This document shows, piece after piece, positions 25,364 through 33,937 of a DNA stretch of 64,000 nt; within the stretch, counting starts at the first letter, position 1, and each line of letters opens with the position of its first letter. The stretch comes from Anaerosolibacter sp. (GTDB taxonomy: Bacteria; Bacillota; Clostridia; Peptostreptococcales; Thermotaleaceae). The stretch covers positions 124,001-188,000 of the forward strand of contig NZ_JARBTM010000016.1 of NCBI RefSeq assembly GCF_029240175.1, given 5' to 3'. Both the position numbers and the translations under genes were made by a program. Below the pieces are notes generated by a model. That model saw nothing but the letters and a program-made list of their open reading frames with translations, was not told where the DNA came from and made no database searches.

Positions 25364-26137
25364 TTATTTTTCATAATGCATCACTTGATCAAAGGGCATA
25401 AAGCCCAAGCTTTCATAAATACGCCCCGCATCTATATTATCATACTGCAAATATAGGTCTTTACCTTCCCTAAGCAGCTGTCCGCATAATGCTTCTACAC
25501 ATTTAGTTCCCAATCCTTTTCTCTGAAATTCCGGGTCTGTGGCAACACCAACAATCAGAGCAGCATGATCCATTTCAAATTCACTTTGAGCCACAGCTGC
25601 GATTTTCCCATTTCTGCGAATGCAGAGTCCTCTCCCCCTACCGCTGTTGAGTCTTTCCTCCATCACAGGCTTTCCACTAAATCCAGTAAATACTTTCTCG
25701 TATATGGCCACCACCTCATCTAGATCTTGAACCCTAAGCACATCTATTTCATCAAAAACAGTGGTCCTTAATCTATGATTTTCCACGGCTAACTTGGCAA
25801 TAATGGCACCGCCATGGACAGCGGAAAATAGATTTTTACCTAGGAACGAATCGCAATAGGAAGCAGGCCCAATCAAAGCCTTAAATTCCATCTTTCCCAT
25901 GGATTCCGCAAATCCTTCCACATCAAAATCCTCCCAGGCATAGAACTGCAAATTCCCTAATTTACGTCTAAAGAGCACTGCCTTTAATTTCCCTTCATGA
26001 TCCCATTCTCCTATGATCCTTTCGTATACCCTCTTGGTATTCTCAAGTCCTAGGCGAATGAAATAATTCCTTCCAATGTCTTGCTCTATAAACTGAAGCA
26101 CTTCTCCGTATTCTTCCTCGAGAATTTCCCTTATCAT
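25364..26137 (-). CDS. GNAT-family N-acetyltransferase
   Basis: A 257-residue protein whose C-terminal half is a GNAT fold: VGVATDPEFQRKGLGTKCVEAL carries the acetyl-CoA-binding RxxGxG loop near residue 210, and ENIDAGRIYESLGF-like wording follows. The N-terminal ~110 residues are a less conserved domain that may be a degenerate second GNAT repeat. Substrate unknown. GGAGG before ATG 26137 sets the start. Its stop is 79 bases before the GntR start. Confidence 0.8.
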   Translation of the reverse strand: MIREILEEEYGEVLQFIEQDIGRNYFIRLGLENTKRVYERIIGEWDHEGKLKAVLFRRKLGNLQFYAWEDFDVEGFAESMGKMEFKALIGPASYCDSFLGKNLFSAVHGGAIIAKLAVENHRLRTTVFDEIDVLRVQDLDEVVAIYEKVFTGFSGKPVMEERLNSGRGRGLCIRRNGKIAAVAQSEFEMDHAALIVGVATDPEFQRKGLGTKCVEALCGQLLREGKDLYLQYDNIDAGRIYESLGFMPFDQVMHYEK

Positions 26138-26184
26138 GCTTATCCTCCAGATCAATATAAAGTGTTATTTTATGTACTCACCCT

Positions 26185-26213
26185 TTGTTTTGATACTCAA
26201 ATTTGGGTATAAT
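26185..26213 (+). promoter_or_regulatory. Promoter for the glutaredoxin-like gene
   Basis: TTGTTT, 17 bases, TATAAT on the plus strand; predicted start near 26220, about 100 bases upstream of the ATG. Confidence 0.55.
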
Positions 26214-26320
26214 ATTTGTATCTTATTGATGCAGGCTCTACTTGTATTCTCTCATAAGTTGCCCATCTAAGAAAACAATTATCTCAACATAATTAACATT
26301 TAAAAAAGGAGGGTATCCAA

Positions 26321-26581
26321 ATGAAATCTGTATTGATGTTTACCATGGAGGCATGTCCATTCTGCAAGGAAGCCAGTACATGGATGGAGGAGCTCAAAGA
26401 AGAAAATGTGAAGTATTTTAACATCGACATTAAAAAGATTGATGAGCGGCGTCAGCCTGATATCGCCAATAAATATGACTATTATTACGTACCCACATAC
26501 TATGTAGATGGCGAAAAGGTTCATGAAGGAGCCGCCACCAAGGAAATTGTGCGAAAGATATTAGAAAAGGCCTGCGAATAG
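26321..26581 (+). CDS. Glutaredoxin-like thiol-disulfide protein
   Basis: An 86-residue thioredoxin-fold protein with the redox pair Cys12-Pro-Phe-Cys15 and a cis-proline region at YVPTYYVDGEKV. It is cytoplasmic with no signal peptide. CPFC rather than CPYC leaves open whether it uses glutathione, which clostridia often lack. AAAGGAGGG lies upstream of the ATG. It is a single plus-strand gene flanked by its own promoter and a hairpin. Confidence 0.88.
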   Translation: MKSVLMFTMEACPFCKEASTWMEELKEENVKYFNIDIKKIDERRQPDIANKYDYYYVPTYYVDGEKVHEGAATKEIVRKILEKACE

Positions 26582-26587
26582 TAAGTA

Positions 26588-26618
26588 GGGCAGCAAGAAT
26601 AAAATCTTCTTGCTGCCC
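26588..26618 (+). terminator. Hairpin after the glutaredoxin-like gene
   Basis: GGGCAGCAAGA (26588-26598) pairs with TCTTGCTGCCC (26608-26618), starting 6 bases after the stop. The U-tract that follows is weak. Confidence 0.6.
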
Positions 26619-26652
26619 GTTCTCATTTCAACAATATGTTCAATAAAAATCC

Positions 26653-26757
26653 TTAATTTGTCTTCCCTTTCTTTATTGCTATGGCCAAGGTCACTGCCAA
26701 TCCACCCCATAGTACCGTAGCGCCAAAGAGAAAGAATATGAGTGATGTTCCTGTCAT
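26653..26757 (-). CDS. metS: MetS-type small subunit of the NSS transporter (34 residues)
   Basis: A very short gene. It encodes one hydrophobic helix (residues ~5-28, SLIFFLFGATVLWGGLAV) followed by a basic tail KKGK. This is the pattern of the small subunit found directly after MetP-type neurotransmitter:sodium symporters, where it is needed for transport. AAAGGAGG lies 8 bases before the ATG, and the gene begins 22 bases after the large-subunit stop. Function is assigned by position and pattern. Confidence 0.8.
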   Translation of the reverse strand: MTGTSLIFFLFGATVLWGGLAVTLAIAIKKGKTN

Positions 26758-26779
26758 CTTCCCTGCCTCCTTTGACTTC

Positions 26780-28273
26780 TTATTTATAATTTTCCAAGCT
26801 GTTATTCTTCCAAGCTTTTTTACTCAACACAACAGATAATAAAATGCCTAAACCGATTACGCCCCATCCCAGTATGGCAAGGGCCAGGGAAGGATATCCA
26901 CCATAAGGCGACTTAATTTCGTTCACAATATTTTGCACCAACATAAATGTCAACACTGTGGGCGTTACAAACTTGATCATCACATCCCACCACTTACCAA
27001 TGGAATAGTAGGAGATGGCATTGGTATGCTCTCTGATTTGTCCAGGTCCTAATAACCATCCGATAACAACAGCTTCTGCCAAACCAACGACTACAATACC
27101 ATAAGAGTTGATAAATGCATCGATGATATCTAGGAAATATAGTCCTGCCCCTGTGGCATAGAAAATACTTACCAAATAGCCCCCAACAGCAGCCAATGTG
27201 ACAACCTTTTTTCTGTCCATTCCTGTCTTGTCTATGATGGCTGATGAAAATGCCTCTACCAAGGATACGGAGGATGTCAATCCTGCAAATACAAGACAAG
27301 CAAAGAAAAGTACCCCAAATATTTTTCCGAAGGCTCCCATCATGGTAAACACCTTAGGGAAAACAACAAAAGCAAGTCCAATACTTTGTGAAGCAACTTC
27401 ATCAATACCTACCCCTTGACTCGATGCCATGAATCCTAGGATTCCGAAGACCCCTATGGCTGATAAAAACTCAAAGCCACTGTTGGCAAAGGCCGTCATA
27501 AACGCTGTATTATTAATATCTGTTTTCTCCGGTAGGTAACTGGAGTAGGTCATCATAACCCCCATGGCTAAGCTTAGTGAGAAAAATACTTGGCCATAGG
27601 CAGCGATCCATACCTTCGGGTCCATAACCTTTGACCAATCAGGTGTAAATAATTTGTTCAATCCAAGACTTGCACCTGGAAGGGTTGCTCCTCGGATGAC
27701 GATAATAACCATAATGCCGATAAGGGTTGGTAGTAATATCTTGTTAAGCTTTTCAATACCGCCAGAAACACCTCGATAACAAATGAACCAATTAATTACC
27801 CAAAGAGCTGTAATGCCAAAGAAGATTGGCCATACCATTCCCCCTAAGTCAAAGGGTGCACTAGATAATTTTAAGAAATCATTAAAGAAAAAGGCGTTGG
27901 TGTCTGTTCCCCATGCTTGGGTTAGACTAAAATACAAGTAATTTACTGCCCAGCTTAATATCATTGAATAATAGGTCAATATGATAAATGAGTTGATACT
28001 AGGCCACCAGCCCAGCCATTCCCATTTCTTATTCGCTCTTGCCATTGCCAAGGGGGTAGATCCCTTGTATTTATGTCCTAATCCATATTCTAAAATCATC
28101 AGCGGTATACCCGCAGTAAATAGTGCGAAAAAGTAAGGAATTAAGAAAGCACCTCCGCCATTAGAGTACAGCAGATACGGATATCTCCAAATATTTCCTA
28201 ACCCTACAGCTGATCCAACTGCTGCAAGAATAAATCCTAGTTTTGATCCCCATTGATCTCTTTTTTGCTCCAT
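26780..28273 (-). CDS. Sodium-dependent amino acid transporter, NSS family, large subunit
   Basis: A 497-residue, about 12-helix sodium:neurotransmitter symporter family protein. WGSKLGFILAAVGSAVGLGNIWRYPY at the N-terminus is the sodium and substrate site of LeuT-type proteins. The paired small subunit downstream makes it MetP-like (methionine/alanine in Corynebacterium), but the substrate here is not known. AGAAGGAG precedes the ATG. A decayed T-box-like leader lies about 330-510 bases upstream, which would have linked expression to a charged tRNA. Confidence 0.9.
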   Translation of the reverse strand: MEQKRDQWGSKLGFILAAVGSAVGLGNIWRYPYLLYSNGGGAFLIPYFFALFTAGIPLMILEYGLGHKYKGSTPLAMARANKKWEWLGWWPSINSFIILTYYSMILSWAVNYLYFSLTQAWGTDTNAFFFNDFLKLSSAPFDLGGMVWPIFFGITALWVINWFICYRGVSGGIEKLNKILLPTLIGIMVIIVIRGATLPGASLGLNKLFTPDWSKVMDPKVWIAAYGQVFFSLSLAMGVMMTYSSYLPEKTDINNTAFMTAFANSGFEFLSAIGVFGILGFMASSQGVGIDEVASQSIGLAFVVFPKVFTMMGAFGKIFGVLFFACLVFAGLTSSVSLVEAFSSAIIDKTGMDRKKVVTLAAVGGYLVSIFYATGAGLYFLDIIDAFINSYGIVVVGLAEAVVIGWLLGPGQIREHTNAISYYSIGKWWDVMIKFVTPTVLTFMLVQNIVNEIKSPYGGYPSLALAILGWGVIGLGILLSVVLSKKAWKNNSLENYK

Positions 28274-28401
28274 CTCGTCACAACTCCTTCTACAATGTAC
28301 GTTTTGATTTTTTCAATGTGTATACTTCATATTTTTTGTTTCTTTGATCTTGGGACAAGGTCTGGCCAGACTTATTCCAAATGGATAAATGTTTTTCAGG
28401 A

Positions 28402-28565
28402 GAATAAAAAGAGCGTCTCCGACGCTTTCGCTAGGGGAACCTAGTTCCCCTTCGACGGCTGCAAGGCAGCCTGAGCACCCCTCTGAATACGGCGGGGAAT
28501 ACTTCCCCTGCACCCCTGATTTTTTTATCTAATAGGAAAGTAGAACTTTCCTATTAGATAAAAAA
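28402..28565 (-). ncRNA. Chain of five hairpins, each with a 3-base loop (unknown structured element)
   Basis: Five consecutive perfect hairpins: AGCGTC/GACGCT (28412-28426), GGGGAAC/GTTCCCC (28434-28450), GGCTGC/GCAGCC (28457-28471), GGGGAA/TTCCCC (28494-28508), and a 21-bp stem at 28521-28541 with 28545-28565. Each loop is exactly three bases. On the minus strand the last hairpin runs into TCTTTTT, a terminator-like end, between the T-box remnant and the NSS gene. No protein is encoded. It could be a mobile structured RNA or a repeat; the family is unknown to me. Confidence 0.55.
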
Positions 28566-28599
28566 CTCCCGTGAATTATCTCTTTAGGTCGAAAAGAAT

Positions 28600-28785
28600 G
28601 CTTTTGAACCCTAGCCATATAACGGTGGCACTTCTACTTTCCGTAGAATCCCGGCCTTGTTTACTTTAACCTCTATTTCAACTTGGCAGCTCTGGAGTGA
28701 TCATTGTATACCTTATTAACACCGATTCTCAGCAATCTCGGCTCTCTGTAGTCAAAATTCTAGTATTTTTCTCTCCGTCATAACT
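28600..28785 (-). ncRNA. T-box-like leader RNA, apparently decayed
   Basis: On the minus strand the order is GACGGAGAG, AGAGAG (28747-28742), an apical stem around GCTGAGA (the GNUGNRA loop motif, 28733-28727), a specifier-loop region near GTATACAATGATCACTCC, and CCAGAGCTG closing stem I. A stem III-like CCGG...CCGTTA follows. These are the landmarks of T-box stem I. The conserved antiterminator (AGGGTGGNACCGCG) is missing, its place being taken by the five-hairpin chain. The specifier codon is ambiguous (UAC or ACA are possible). Confidence 0.6.
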
Positions 28786-28846
28786 TTTATCATATTTAGT
28801 TTTGTCCGTCATAACTTTTAGAATCTTTGCTTTTGTCCATCAACTT
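28774..28846. repeat. 31-base-period tandem motif at the 5' edge of the T-box-like leader
   Basis: TCCGTCATAACTTTT occurs at 28774-28788 and 28805-28819, and a degenerate copy (TCCATCAACTT) at 28836-28846. Period-31 repeats of this sort also occur at ends of IS21-type elements, so a solo IS end is possible. Confidence 0.5.
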
Positions 28847-28999
28847 AAGACTTATTATACTAGGGTGTTTAAATTTATGCAATAGTAAATCTATAAATAA
28901 TTTTCAGTAATTTTTTCCCAAATCAAGGAAAACGCTTGCTTCAAGGGTAGGTAGGTAATGAAAAAACTGAAGCCATTGTTGTATAAAAATACGCTAGAA

Positions 29000-29195
29000 G
29001 ATTGAGTATAGGAAGTAGGGGCGCGGGTTTCCCCGCCCGAAGACCCCTCAATCCATGTATTACCCATTGTAGGGAAGGCCCCCTGTGGCCTTCCGTTTGT
29101 AGAATAGATAAACATTGTGCCCAATCAAGGATTTGAGATGTTAATGATATATCTGCCGGAACGGCACAGGGGCACGTTCCCTACGGTTATACCAC
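29000..29195. repeat. Interspersed fold-back repeat, copy C, with TAGGG-type hairpin modules
   Basis: A 32-base core at 29015-29046 is identical to copy A. Short arms GATTGAG/CTCAATC flank it. Next comes GTAGGGAAGGCC with hairpin GGAAGGCC/GGCCTTCC (29073-29094), and a similar module on the other strand near 29164-29190 (GGAACGGC ... CGTTCCC). The rest of the 970-base spacer between the NSS gene and htpG, outside the T-box, hairpin chain and this copy, shows nothing I can name. Confidence 0.65.
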
Positions 29196-29210
29196 CTCAA
29201 ACACTGCAAA

Positions 29211-29236
29211 AAGGGAGCAGCCCCTGCTGCTCCCTT
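29211..29236 (-). terminator. Terminator of htpG
   Basis: AAGGGAGCAG (29211-29220) pairs with CTGCTCCCTT (29227-29236), followed by TTTTT on the minus-strand transcript, just after the htpG stop. Confidence 0.75.
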
Positions 29237-29243
29237 TCTCTTC

Positions 29244-31124
29244 CTAGGAAATCATCTTTTTCATAAGCTCATTGCTTCGTTTTATGAACTTTGTCATAGC
29301 CTCTGGTGCAAGGGGCTTATGGCTAAGCACTGCCAAATCATATACCTGCTGGGCAATTAAATCCAACAGCTCTGTTTCTTCATTGGCATGGCCTAGAATA
29401 TATTTAATCAAAGGATGCTTTCTATTTAACACAAGGGTCTCTTCGCTAGGGAACATGCCTGGGTTGAAGCCGCCCATGCTGTAGCGCTTCATCATTTCCT
29501 GCATTCTTCGATTATCCTCCCCTAGGATGATCATCCCTGCCACGTCCTCAGACTTTAAGCTTTCCAGCTGAACTTTACAATCCTCTTTGCCCAATGCTCT
29601 CTTAAAGACCTTGATCATGCTTTCCACTTCTGTCTTACCAGTCTCTTCATCGGTTTGATCCTGTTCTTTCATGAGATCCGAAATATCTGAGTCCACTCTT
29701 TTAAAGTGTATATCATTCTTTTTCGCTTCTATATGGGATATGAAGGCCGAGTCAATGCTGTGGTCTAAAATCACAGCCTCTACCCCATGCTCCTTTAATA
29801 ATCCCACATACTGGGCCTGCTGCACAGGATCTGAAACGTAGTACACCTGCTTTTCTAGTTTTCCAGTATGGTTCTCTAAGTACTCCTGGATGGTCACATG
29901 TTTTTCATCCGTTGTTTTGTATAGGAGGATGGATTCTACCTTCTCATAGAATTTATCATCCTTGATCGATCCGTATTTAATAAATGGACTGATGTCATCC
30001 CAGAATTTTTCAAAGCCTTCACGATCTGTCTTGAAGAGACCATTTAGCTTGTCAGCCACCTTCTTGGTAATATAATCAGAAATCTTTTTGGTAAAACCAT
30101 CATTTTGAAGAAAGCTTCTAGATACATTTAGAGGTAAATCAGGACAGTCAATAACACCCTTCAAAAGCAATAAGAACTCTGGAATTACTTCCTTGATGTT
30201 GTCTGCCACAAAGACTTGGCTATTATACAGTTTGATGCGGCCCTCAATGGTATCAAACTCCGTGCTTAATTTAGGGAAATACAAAATCCCCTTTAGGTTA
30301 AACGGATAGTCCATATTTAGATGAATCCAGAAAAGCGGTTCCTGAAAATCCCTGAAGGTTTTTCTGTAGAACTCTTTGTACTCCTCATCGGTGCAGGCAC
30401 TTGGCTGCTTCAGATATAAAGGCAGTACATCATTTAGGGCCTCTGGTTCTGAAATGATAATATTTCCATCCTTATCTTTCTCTGGTTCCTTATCTGCCAC
30501 TTCAAAATAGATAGGATACGGCATGAAGGAGCAGTATTTTTCAATGGTGGATCTTACGGTATATTCACTTAAGAAGGTTTCTCCATCTGGTCCCAGATGA
30601 AGGGTAATTTCCGTTCCCCTATCACGTCTGCTGCCTTCCCCCATTTCAAACTCTGTGCCGCCGTCACAGTGCCACTTCACACCCGCAGCCCCTTGCCGAT
30701 AGGATAAGGTGTCAATTTCCACCACATCAGCTACCATGAAAGCTGAATAAAACCCAAGGCCAAAGTGGCCAATGATCTGATCAATATCTCCCTTGTCCTT
30801 ATAGGTCTTAATAAAATCCTCGGCACCTGAGAAAGCAATCTGATTGATATATTTCTTTACTTCCTCATCGGTCATACCAATACCATTATCAATGAATTTT
30901 AACGTTCTTGCCGTTGTATCCAGGATCACCTTTACCTGAAAATCCGTTTTGCCGCCTAGGTCAGCCTCTCCTAGGCTGCTCAACCGCTTTACCTTGGTAA
31001 TGGCATCACAAGCATTTGAGATCAGCTCTCGAATAAAAATGTCGTGGTCTGAATAGAGCCACTTTTTAATGATGGGAAAGATATTCTCACTATGAATAGA
31101 CAAACTTCCTTTTTCTGTACTCAT
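29244..31124 (-). CDS. htpG: Chaperone protein HtpG (Hsp90)
   Basis: A 626-residue cytosolic Hsp90. The N-terminal ATP-binding domain shows ELISNACDAI, DNGIGM and GHFGLGFYSAF; the middle domain contains NVSRSFLQ; the C-terminal dimerisation domain is complete. AAGGAGGG 5 bases before ATG 31124 sets the start; an ATG 18 bases earlier overlaps that site. A sigma-A promoter and a perfect CIRCE operator lie upstream, predicting HrcA-controlled heat induction, which is not the rule for htpG (in B. subtilis it is outside the HrcA regulon). Confidence 0.97.
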   Translation of the reverse strand: MSTEKGSLSIHSENIFPIIKKWLYSDHDIFIRELISNACDAITKVKRLSSLGEADLGGKTDFQVKVILDTTARTLKFIDNGIGMTDEEVKKYINQIAFSGAEDFIKTYKDKGDIDQIIGHFGLGFYSAFMVADVVEIDTLSYRQGAAGVKWHCDGGTEFEMGEGSRRDRGTEITLHLGPDGETFLSEYTVRSTIEKYCSFMPYPIYFEVADKEPEKDKDGNIIISEPEALNDVLPLYLKQPSACTDEEYKEFYRKTFRDFQEPLFWIHLNMDYPFNLKGILYFPKLSTEFDTIEGRIKLYNSQVFVADNIKEVIPEFLLLLKGVIDCPDLPLNVSRSFLQNDGFTKKISDYITKKVADKLNGLFKTDREGFEKFWDDISPFIKYGSIKDDKFYEKVESILLYKTTDEKHVTIQEYLENHTGKLEKQVYYVSDPVQQAQYVGLLKEHGVEAVILDHSIDSAFISHIEAKKNDIHFKRVDSDISDLMKEQDQTDEETGKTEVESMIKVFKRALGKEDCKVQLESLKSEDVAGMIILGEDNRRMQEMMKRYSMGGFNPGMFPSEETLVLNRKHPLIKYILGHANEETELLDLIAQQVYDLAVLSHKPLAPEAMTKFIKRSNELMKKMIS

Positions 31125-31194
31125 AAATGCCCTCCTTGTCATTTGAAATTATGTTAGATTATGGATTGAATGCACACAATCCATTTACACATTT

Positions 31195-31223
31195 ATATTA
31201 CAACTTTATAAATTTCTAGTCAA
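31195..31223 (-). promoter_or_regulatory. Sigma-A promoter of htpG
   Basis: TTGACT (31223-31218), 17-base spacer, TAATAT (31200-31195) on the minus strand. The predicted start near 31188 is about 65 bases upstream of the ATG. The CIRCE dyad sits 8 bases upstream of the -35 box. Confidence 0.75.
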
Positions 31224-31230
31224 TAAAAAA

Positions 31231-31257
31231 TTAGCACTCTCGAGATGAGAGTGCTAA
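31231..31257. promoter_or_regulatory. CIRCE operator (HrcA site), also the terminator of ctfB
   Basis: TTAGCACTC-N9-GAGTGCTAA matches the CIRCE consensus in all 18 half-site bases with the exact 9-base spacing. On the minus strand the dyad lies 4 bases after the ctfB stop and is followed by six T residues, so the same sequence can also be the intrinsic terminator of the thl-ctfA-ctfB operon. Confidence 0.88.
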
Positions 31258-31260
31258 TTT

Positions 31261-31920
31261 TTATATTTCCATAGGTTTCAAATCCTCTGCAACAATGATA
31301 TCTGCTTCTGTTGCGGCCTTTATATCATCCACAGTAAATTCCGGATGAATCTCTTTCAACACGATCCCCTGGGGTGTAATCTCCATCACACCCATCTCCG
31401 TGATGATCAAGTCTACCTGTTGTACTGCCGTTAAGGGAAGACTGCACTTCTTTAATATTTTTGGTGCACCCTTTGCCGTATGCTCCATGGCAACAATAAC
31501 TTTCTTTGCCCCAACGACTAAATCCATGGCACCGCCCATACCAGGAACCATTTTTCCTGGGATCTTCCAGTTCGCTAGATTTCCTTCTTGGTCTACTTGC
31601 AGTGCCCCCAGCACCGTAGCATCCACATGTCCTCCCCTTATAATGGTGAAAGACATGGCGCTGTCAAAGAAAGCTCCGCCACTCTTAATGGTTACAGGCT
31701 GACCACCTGCATTGACGATATATTTCTTTTCCTGTCCTGCTTCTGCTGCTGGTCCGAGACCTACAAATCCGTTTTCAGATTGAAGAATAACATCTATGTC
31801 TGGCGATAAATAATTTGCTACCATAGTAGGTAAGCCAATCCCTAAGTTTACAACATCTCCATCTTTAAATTCCTTGGACACTCTTTTGGCTATGACAATC
31901 TTCACTTCATTTTTATCCAT
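31261..31920 (-). CDS. ctfB: CoA-transferase beta subunit (acetate/butyrate-acetoacetate type)
   Basis: A 219-residue subunit with the catalytic glutamate at residue 49 in QSENGFVGLG, the residue that forms the glutamyl-CoA intermediate in class I CoA-transferases. The start overlaps the ctfA stop by one base, implying translational coupling. With thiolase it can interconvert acetoacetyl-CoA with acetoacetate or short fatty acids. 3-oxoacid (SCOT), AtoA and CtfB are close relatives, so the preferred acceptor is not fixed. Confidence 0.92.
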   Translation of the reverse strand: MDKNEVKIVIAKRVSKEFKDGDVVNLGIGLPTMVANYLSPDIDVILQSENGFVGLGPAAEAGQEKKYIVNAGGQPVTIKSGGAFFDSAMSFTIIRGGHVDATVLGALQVDQEGNLANWKIPGKMVPGMGGAMDLVVGAKKVIVAMEHTAKGAPKILKKCSLPLTAVQQVDLIITEMGVMEITPQGIVLKEIHPEFTVDDIKAATEADIIVAEDLKPMEI

Positions 31921-32573
31921 TATTTATCACCGCCCACAATATAATTTACAAAGATTCCTGGCGTCATTACCTCATTAGGATCTAACTCACCTACGGCTAC
32001 TGTCTGCTCTGCTTCAACAATCACTATATCAGCTGCTGTAGCCATCAAAGGATTGAAATTTCTCTCTGCACCTTGATAGAGAATGTTTCCTTTTGTATCC
32101 ACCTTGTGTCCAAAGATTAGTGCCACATCCGCCTTTAACGGTAATTCTAACAAATAAGTTTTCCCGTCCAATACCATCTTTTCCTTACCTTCTTCTACCT
32201 CTGTACCTACACCTGTTGGTGTTAAGATACCACCTAAGCCAGCACCGCCTGCCCGTATCTTTTCTGCCAGGCTTCCTTGGGGAACCAAATTCACTTCCGT
32301 TTCTTTTTCGTTCATTTGTCGTCCAGTTTCAGGATTGGTGCCGATATGGGAGGTAATGATCTTTTTAAACTGCTTATTCACAACCATTTTTCCAACACCT
32401 GCATCAGGAAAAGCCGTATCGTTGCAGATCAAGGTTAGATCCTTTACACCTTTTTCAACCAACGCATCGATTAACTTGTGGGGACTTCCACAGCCTAAAA
32501 ATCCTCCCACCATGACTGTCATACCATCTCGAATATGGGTTACAGCCTCTTCTATAGATACGATTTTATTCAT
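31920..32573 (-). CDS. ctfA: CoA-transferase alpha subunit (acetate/butyrate-acetoacetate type)
   Basis: A 217-residue alpha subunit; [20 protein letters not shown] near the N-terminus is the conserved CoA-binding block of class I CoA-transferases, and [15 protein letters not shown] is typical of AtoD/CtfA. It lies between thl (26 bases upstream) and ctfB (one-base overlap), so the order is thl-ctfA-ctfB. The operon can feed fatty acids or acetoacetate into central acetyl-CoA, or run in the fermentative direction. Confidence 0.92.
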   Translation of the reverse strand: MNKIVSIEEAVTHIRDGMTVMVGGFLGCGSPHKLIDALVEKGVKDLTLICNDTAFPDAGVGKMVVNKQFKKIITSHIGTNPETGRQMNEKETEVNLVPQGSLAEKIRAGGAGLGGILTPTGVGTEVEEGKEKMVLDGKTYLLELPLKADVALIFGHKVDTKGNILYQGAERNFNPLMATAADIVIVEAEQTVAVGELDPNEVMTPGIFVNYIVGGDK

Positions 32574-32599
32574 AAAGTTATCCTCCTTTGCCTTTCTAT

Positions 32600-33778
32600 C
32601 TATCGCTTAATCACCATGGCAATTCCCTGTCCGCCGCCAATACAAAGGGTCGCCAGTCCTGTCTGTGCCTCTCTCTTGATCATTTCATGTATTAATGTCA
32701 CCAAAATTCGTGTTCCAGATGCACCAATCGGATGTCCTAAGGCAATGGCCCCACCGTTAACATTTGTCTTTTCAGGGTCTAGGCCTAAATCCTTTACCAC
32801 GGATAAAGACTGTGCTGCAAAGGCTTCATTGGCTTCTACCAGGTCGATATCCTTTGAGGTAAGTCCGGCCTTTTCCAATGCCTTTCTAGAAGCAGGTACA
32901 GGTCCATATCCCATAACTTTTGGATCAAGCCCTGCTGAAGCAAAGGAAACAATGGTTGCCAAAGGTTTTAGGCCCAGCTTTTCAGCCATTTCCTTGGACA
33001 TAAGTACCAGTGCAGCAGCACCATCATTGATACCGGAAGCATTTCCTGCAGTAACTGTTCCATCCTTCTTGAAAGCCGGCTTCAGTTTGGATAAACTCTC
33101 AAGGGTAGTACCGAACTTTGGATATTCATCGACAGCAACCATAAGGGGTTCTCCCTTTCGCTGTGGTACAGGTACTGGCACAATCTCTTCATTGAATCTT
33201 CCTGACTTCATGGCTTCTTCTGCCCTGCTCTGACTTTGAAGAGCAAATTGGTCCTGCTCCTCCCTAGATATGTTCCATCTTTCTGCAATGTTTTCTGCAG
33301 TGATACCCATATGATAGTCATGGAATATATCCCATAAACCATCATGTACGATGTAGTCAACCACCTTTTGATCTCCCATTCTCATGCCCCATCTAGCACC
33401 CTCTAAAAGATAGGGAGCAGAGCTCATGCTTTCCGTTCCTCCAGCCAGTACCACATCAGCTTCTCCCACCATGATAGATTGGGCGGCTAAAGCAACTGTT
33501 TTTAATCCAGAGCCACATACCTTGTTCACTGTAAAGGATGAAACTTCTTCTGGGATACCCGCACCCATGGAAACCTGTCTTGCCACATTCTGTCCTTGCC
33601 CTGCTTGCAGTACATTTCCAAAGATTACCTCATTGACCATCTCTGGTTTAATTCCTGCCTGTTTGATCGCTTCCTTTGCAGCTACTGTGCCAAGCTCTAC
33701 CGCAGACACATTTTTAAAACAACCGCCAAAAGCACCTATAGGTGTTCTAACTGCACTTACAATAACAACTTCTCTCAT
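32600..33778 (-). CDS. thl: Acetyl-CoA acetyltransferase (thiolase)
   Basis: A 392-residue biosynthetic-type thiolase. Cys88 in VCGSGLKT is the acyl-accepting nucleophile, GHPIGASG carries the histidine, and CIGGGQG near the C-terminus the second cysteine. It condenses two acetyl-CoA to acetoacetyl-CoA or reverses this. AAGGAGG lies 10 bases before ATG 33778. A sigma-54 -24/-12 promoter is 70-85 bases upstream, and the activator gene is immediately beyond, so transcription should require that activator. Confidence 0.95.
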   Translation of the reverse strand: MREVVIVSAVRTPIGAFGGCFKNVSAVELGTVAAKEAIKQAGIKPEMVNEVIFGNVLQAGQGQNVARQVSMGAGIPEEVSSFTVNKVCGSGLKTVALAAQSIMVGEADVVLAGGTESMSSAPYLLEGARWGMRMGDQKVVDYIVHDGLWDIFHDYHMGITAENIAERWNISREEQDQFALQSQSRAEEAMKSGRFNEEIVPVPVPQRKGEPLMVAVDEYPKFGTTLESLSKLKPAFKKDGTVTAGNASGINDGAAALVLMSKEMAEKLGLKPLATIVSFASAGLDPKVMGYGPVPASRKALEKAGLTSKDIDLVEANEAFAAQSLSVVKDLGLDPEKTNVNGGAIALGHPIGASGTRILVTLIHEMIKREAQTGLATLCIGGGQGIAMVIKR

Positions 33779-33849
33779 ATAAAATAGCCTCCTTATTCTC
33801 ATCATCATTTTTTCTGTCAGTAAAATTATCGAAACACTATATTTATATA

Positions 33850-33864
33850 GCAATTTTTATACCA
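33850..33864 (-). promoter_or_regulatory. Sigma-54 promoter of thl-ctfA-ctfB
   Basis: TGGTATAAAAATTGC on the minus strand places the invariant GG and GC at the correct -24/-12 spacing (consensus TGGCACGNNNNTTGC). Predicted start near 33838, about 60 bases before the thl ATG. Confidence 0.82.
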
Positions 33865-33937
33865 ACTTTTATCCTATGAAAGAAACCCCTATTTTTCAAG
33901 GCCTTATATACTTTTATATAAAATACCCTTTTTTCCT

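Noticed and set aside
28313-28513. Open frame through the hairpin chain
   Set aside because: It crosses four perfect hairpins and has no ribosome site; the DNA is better explained as structured RNA or repeat.
31231-31257. Dyad regarded only as the ctfB terminator
   Set aside because: The 9-N9-9 pattern fits CIRCE at every half-site base, and a promoter for htpG follows directly; both functions are kept.
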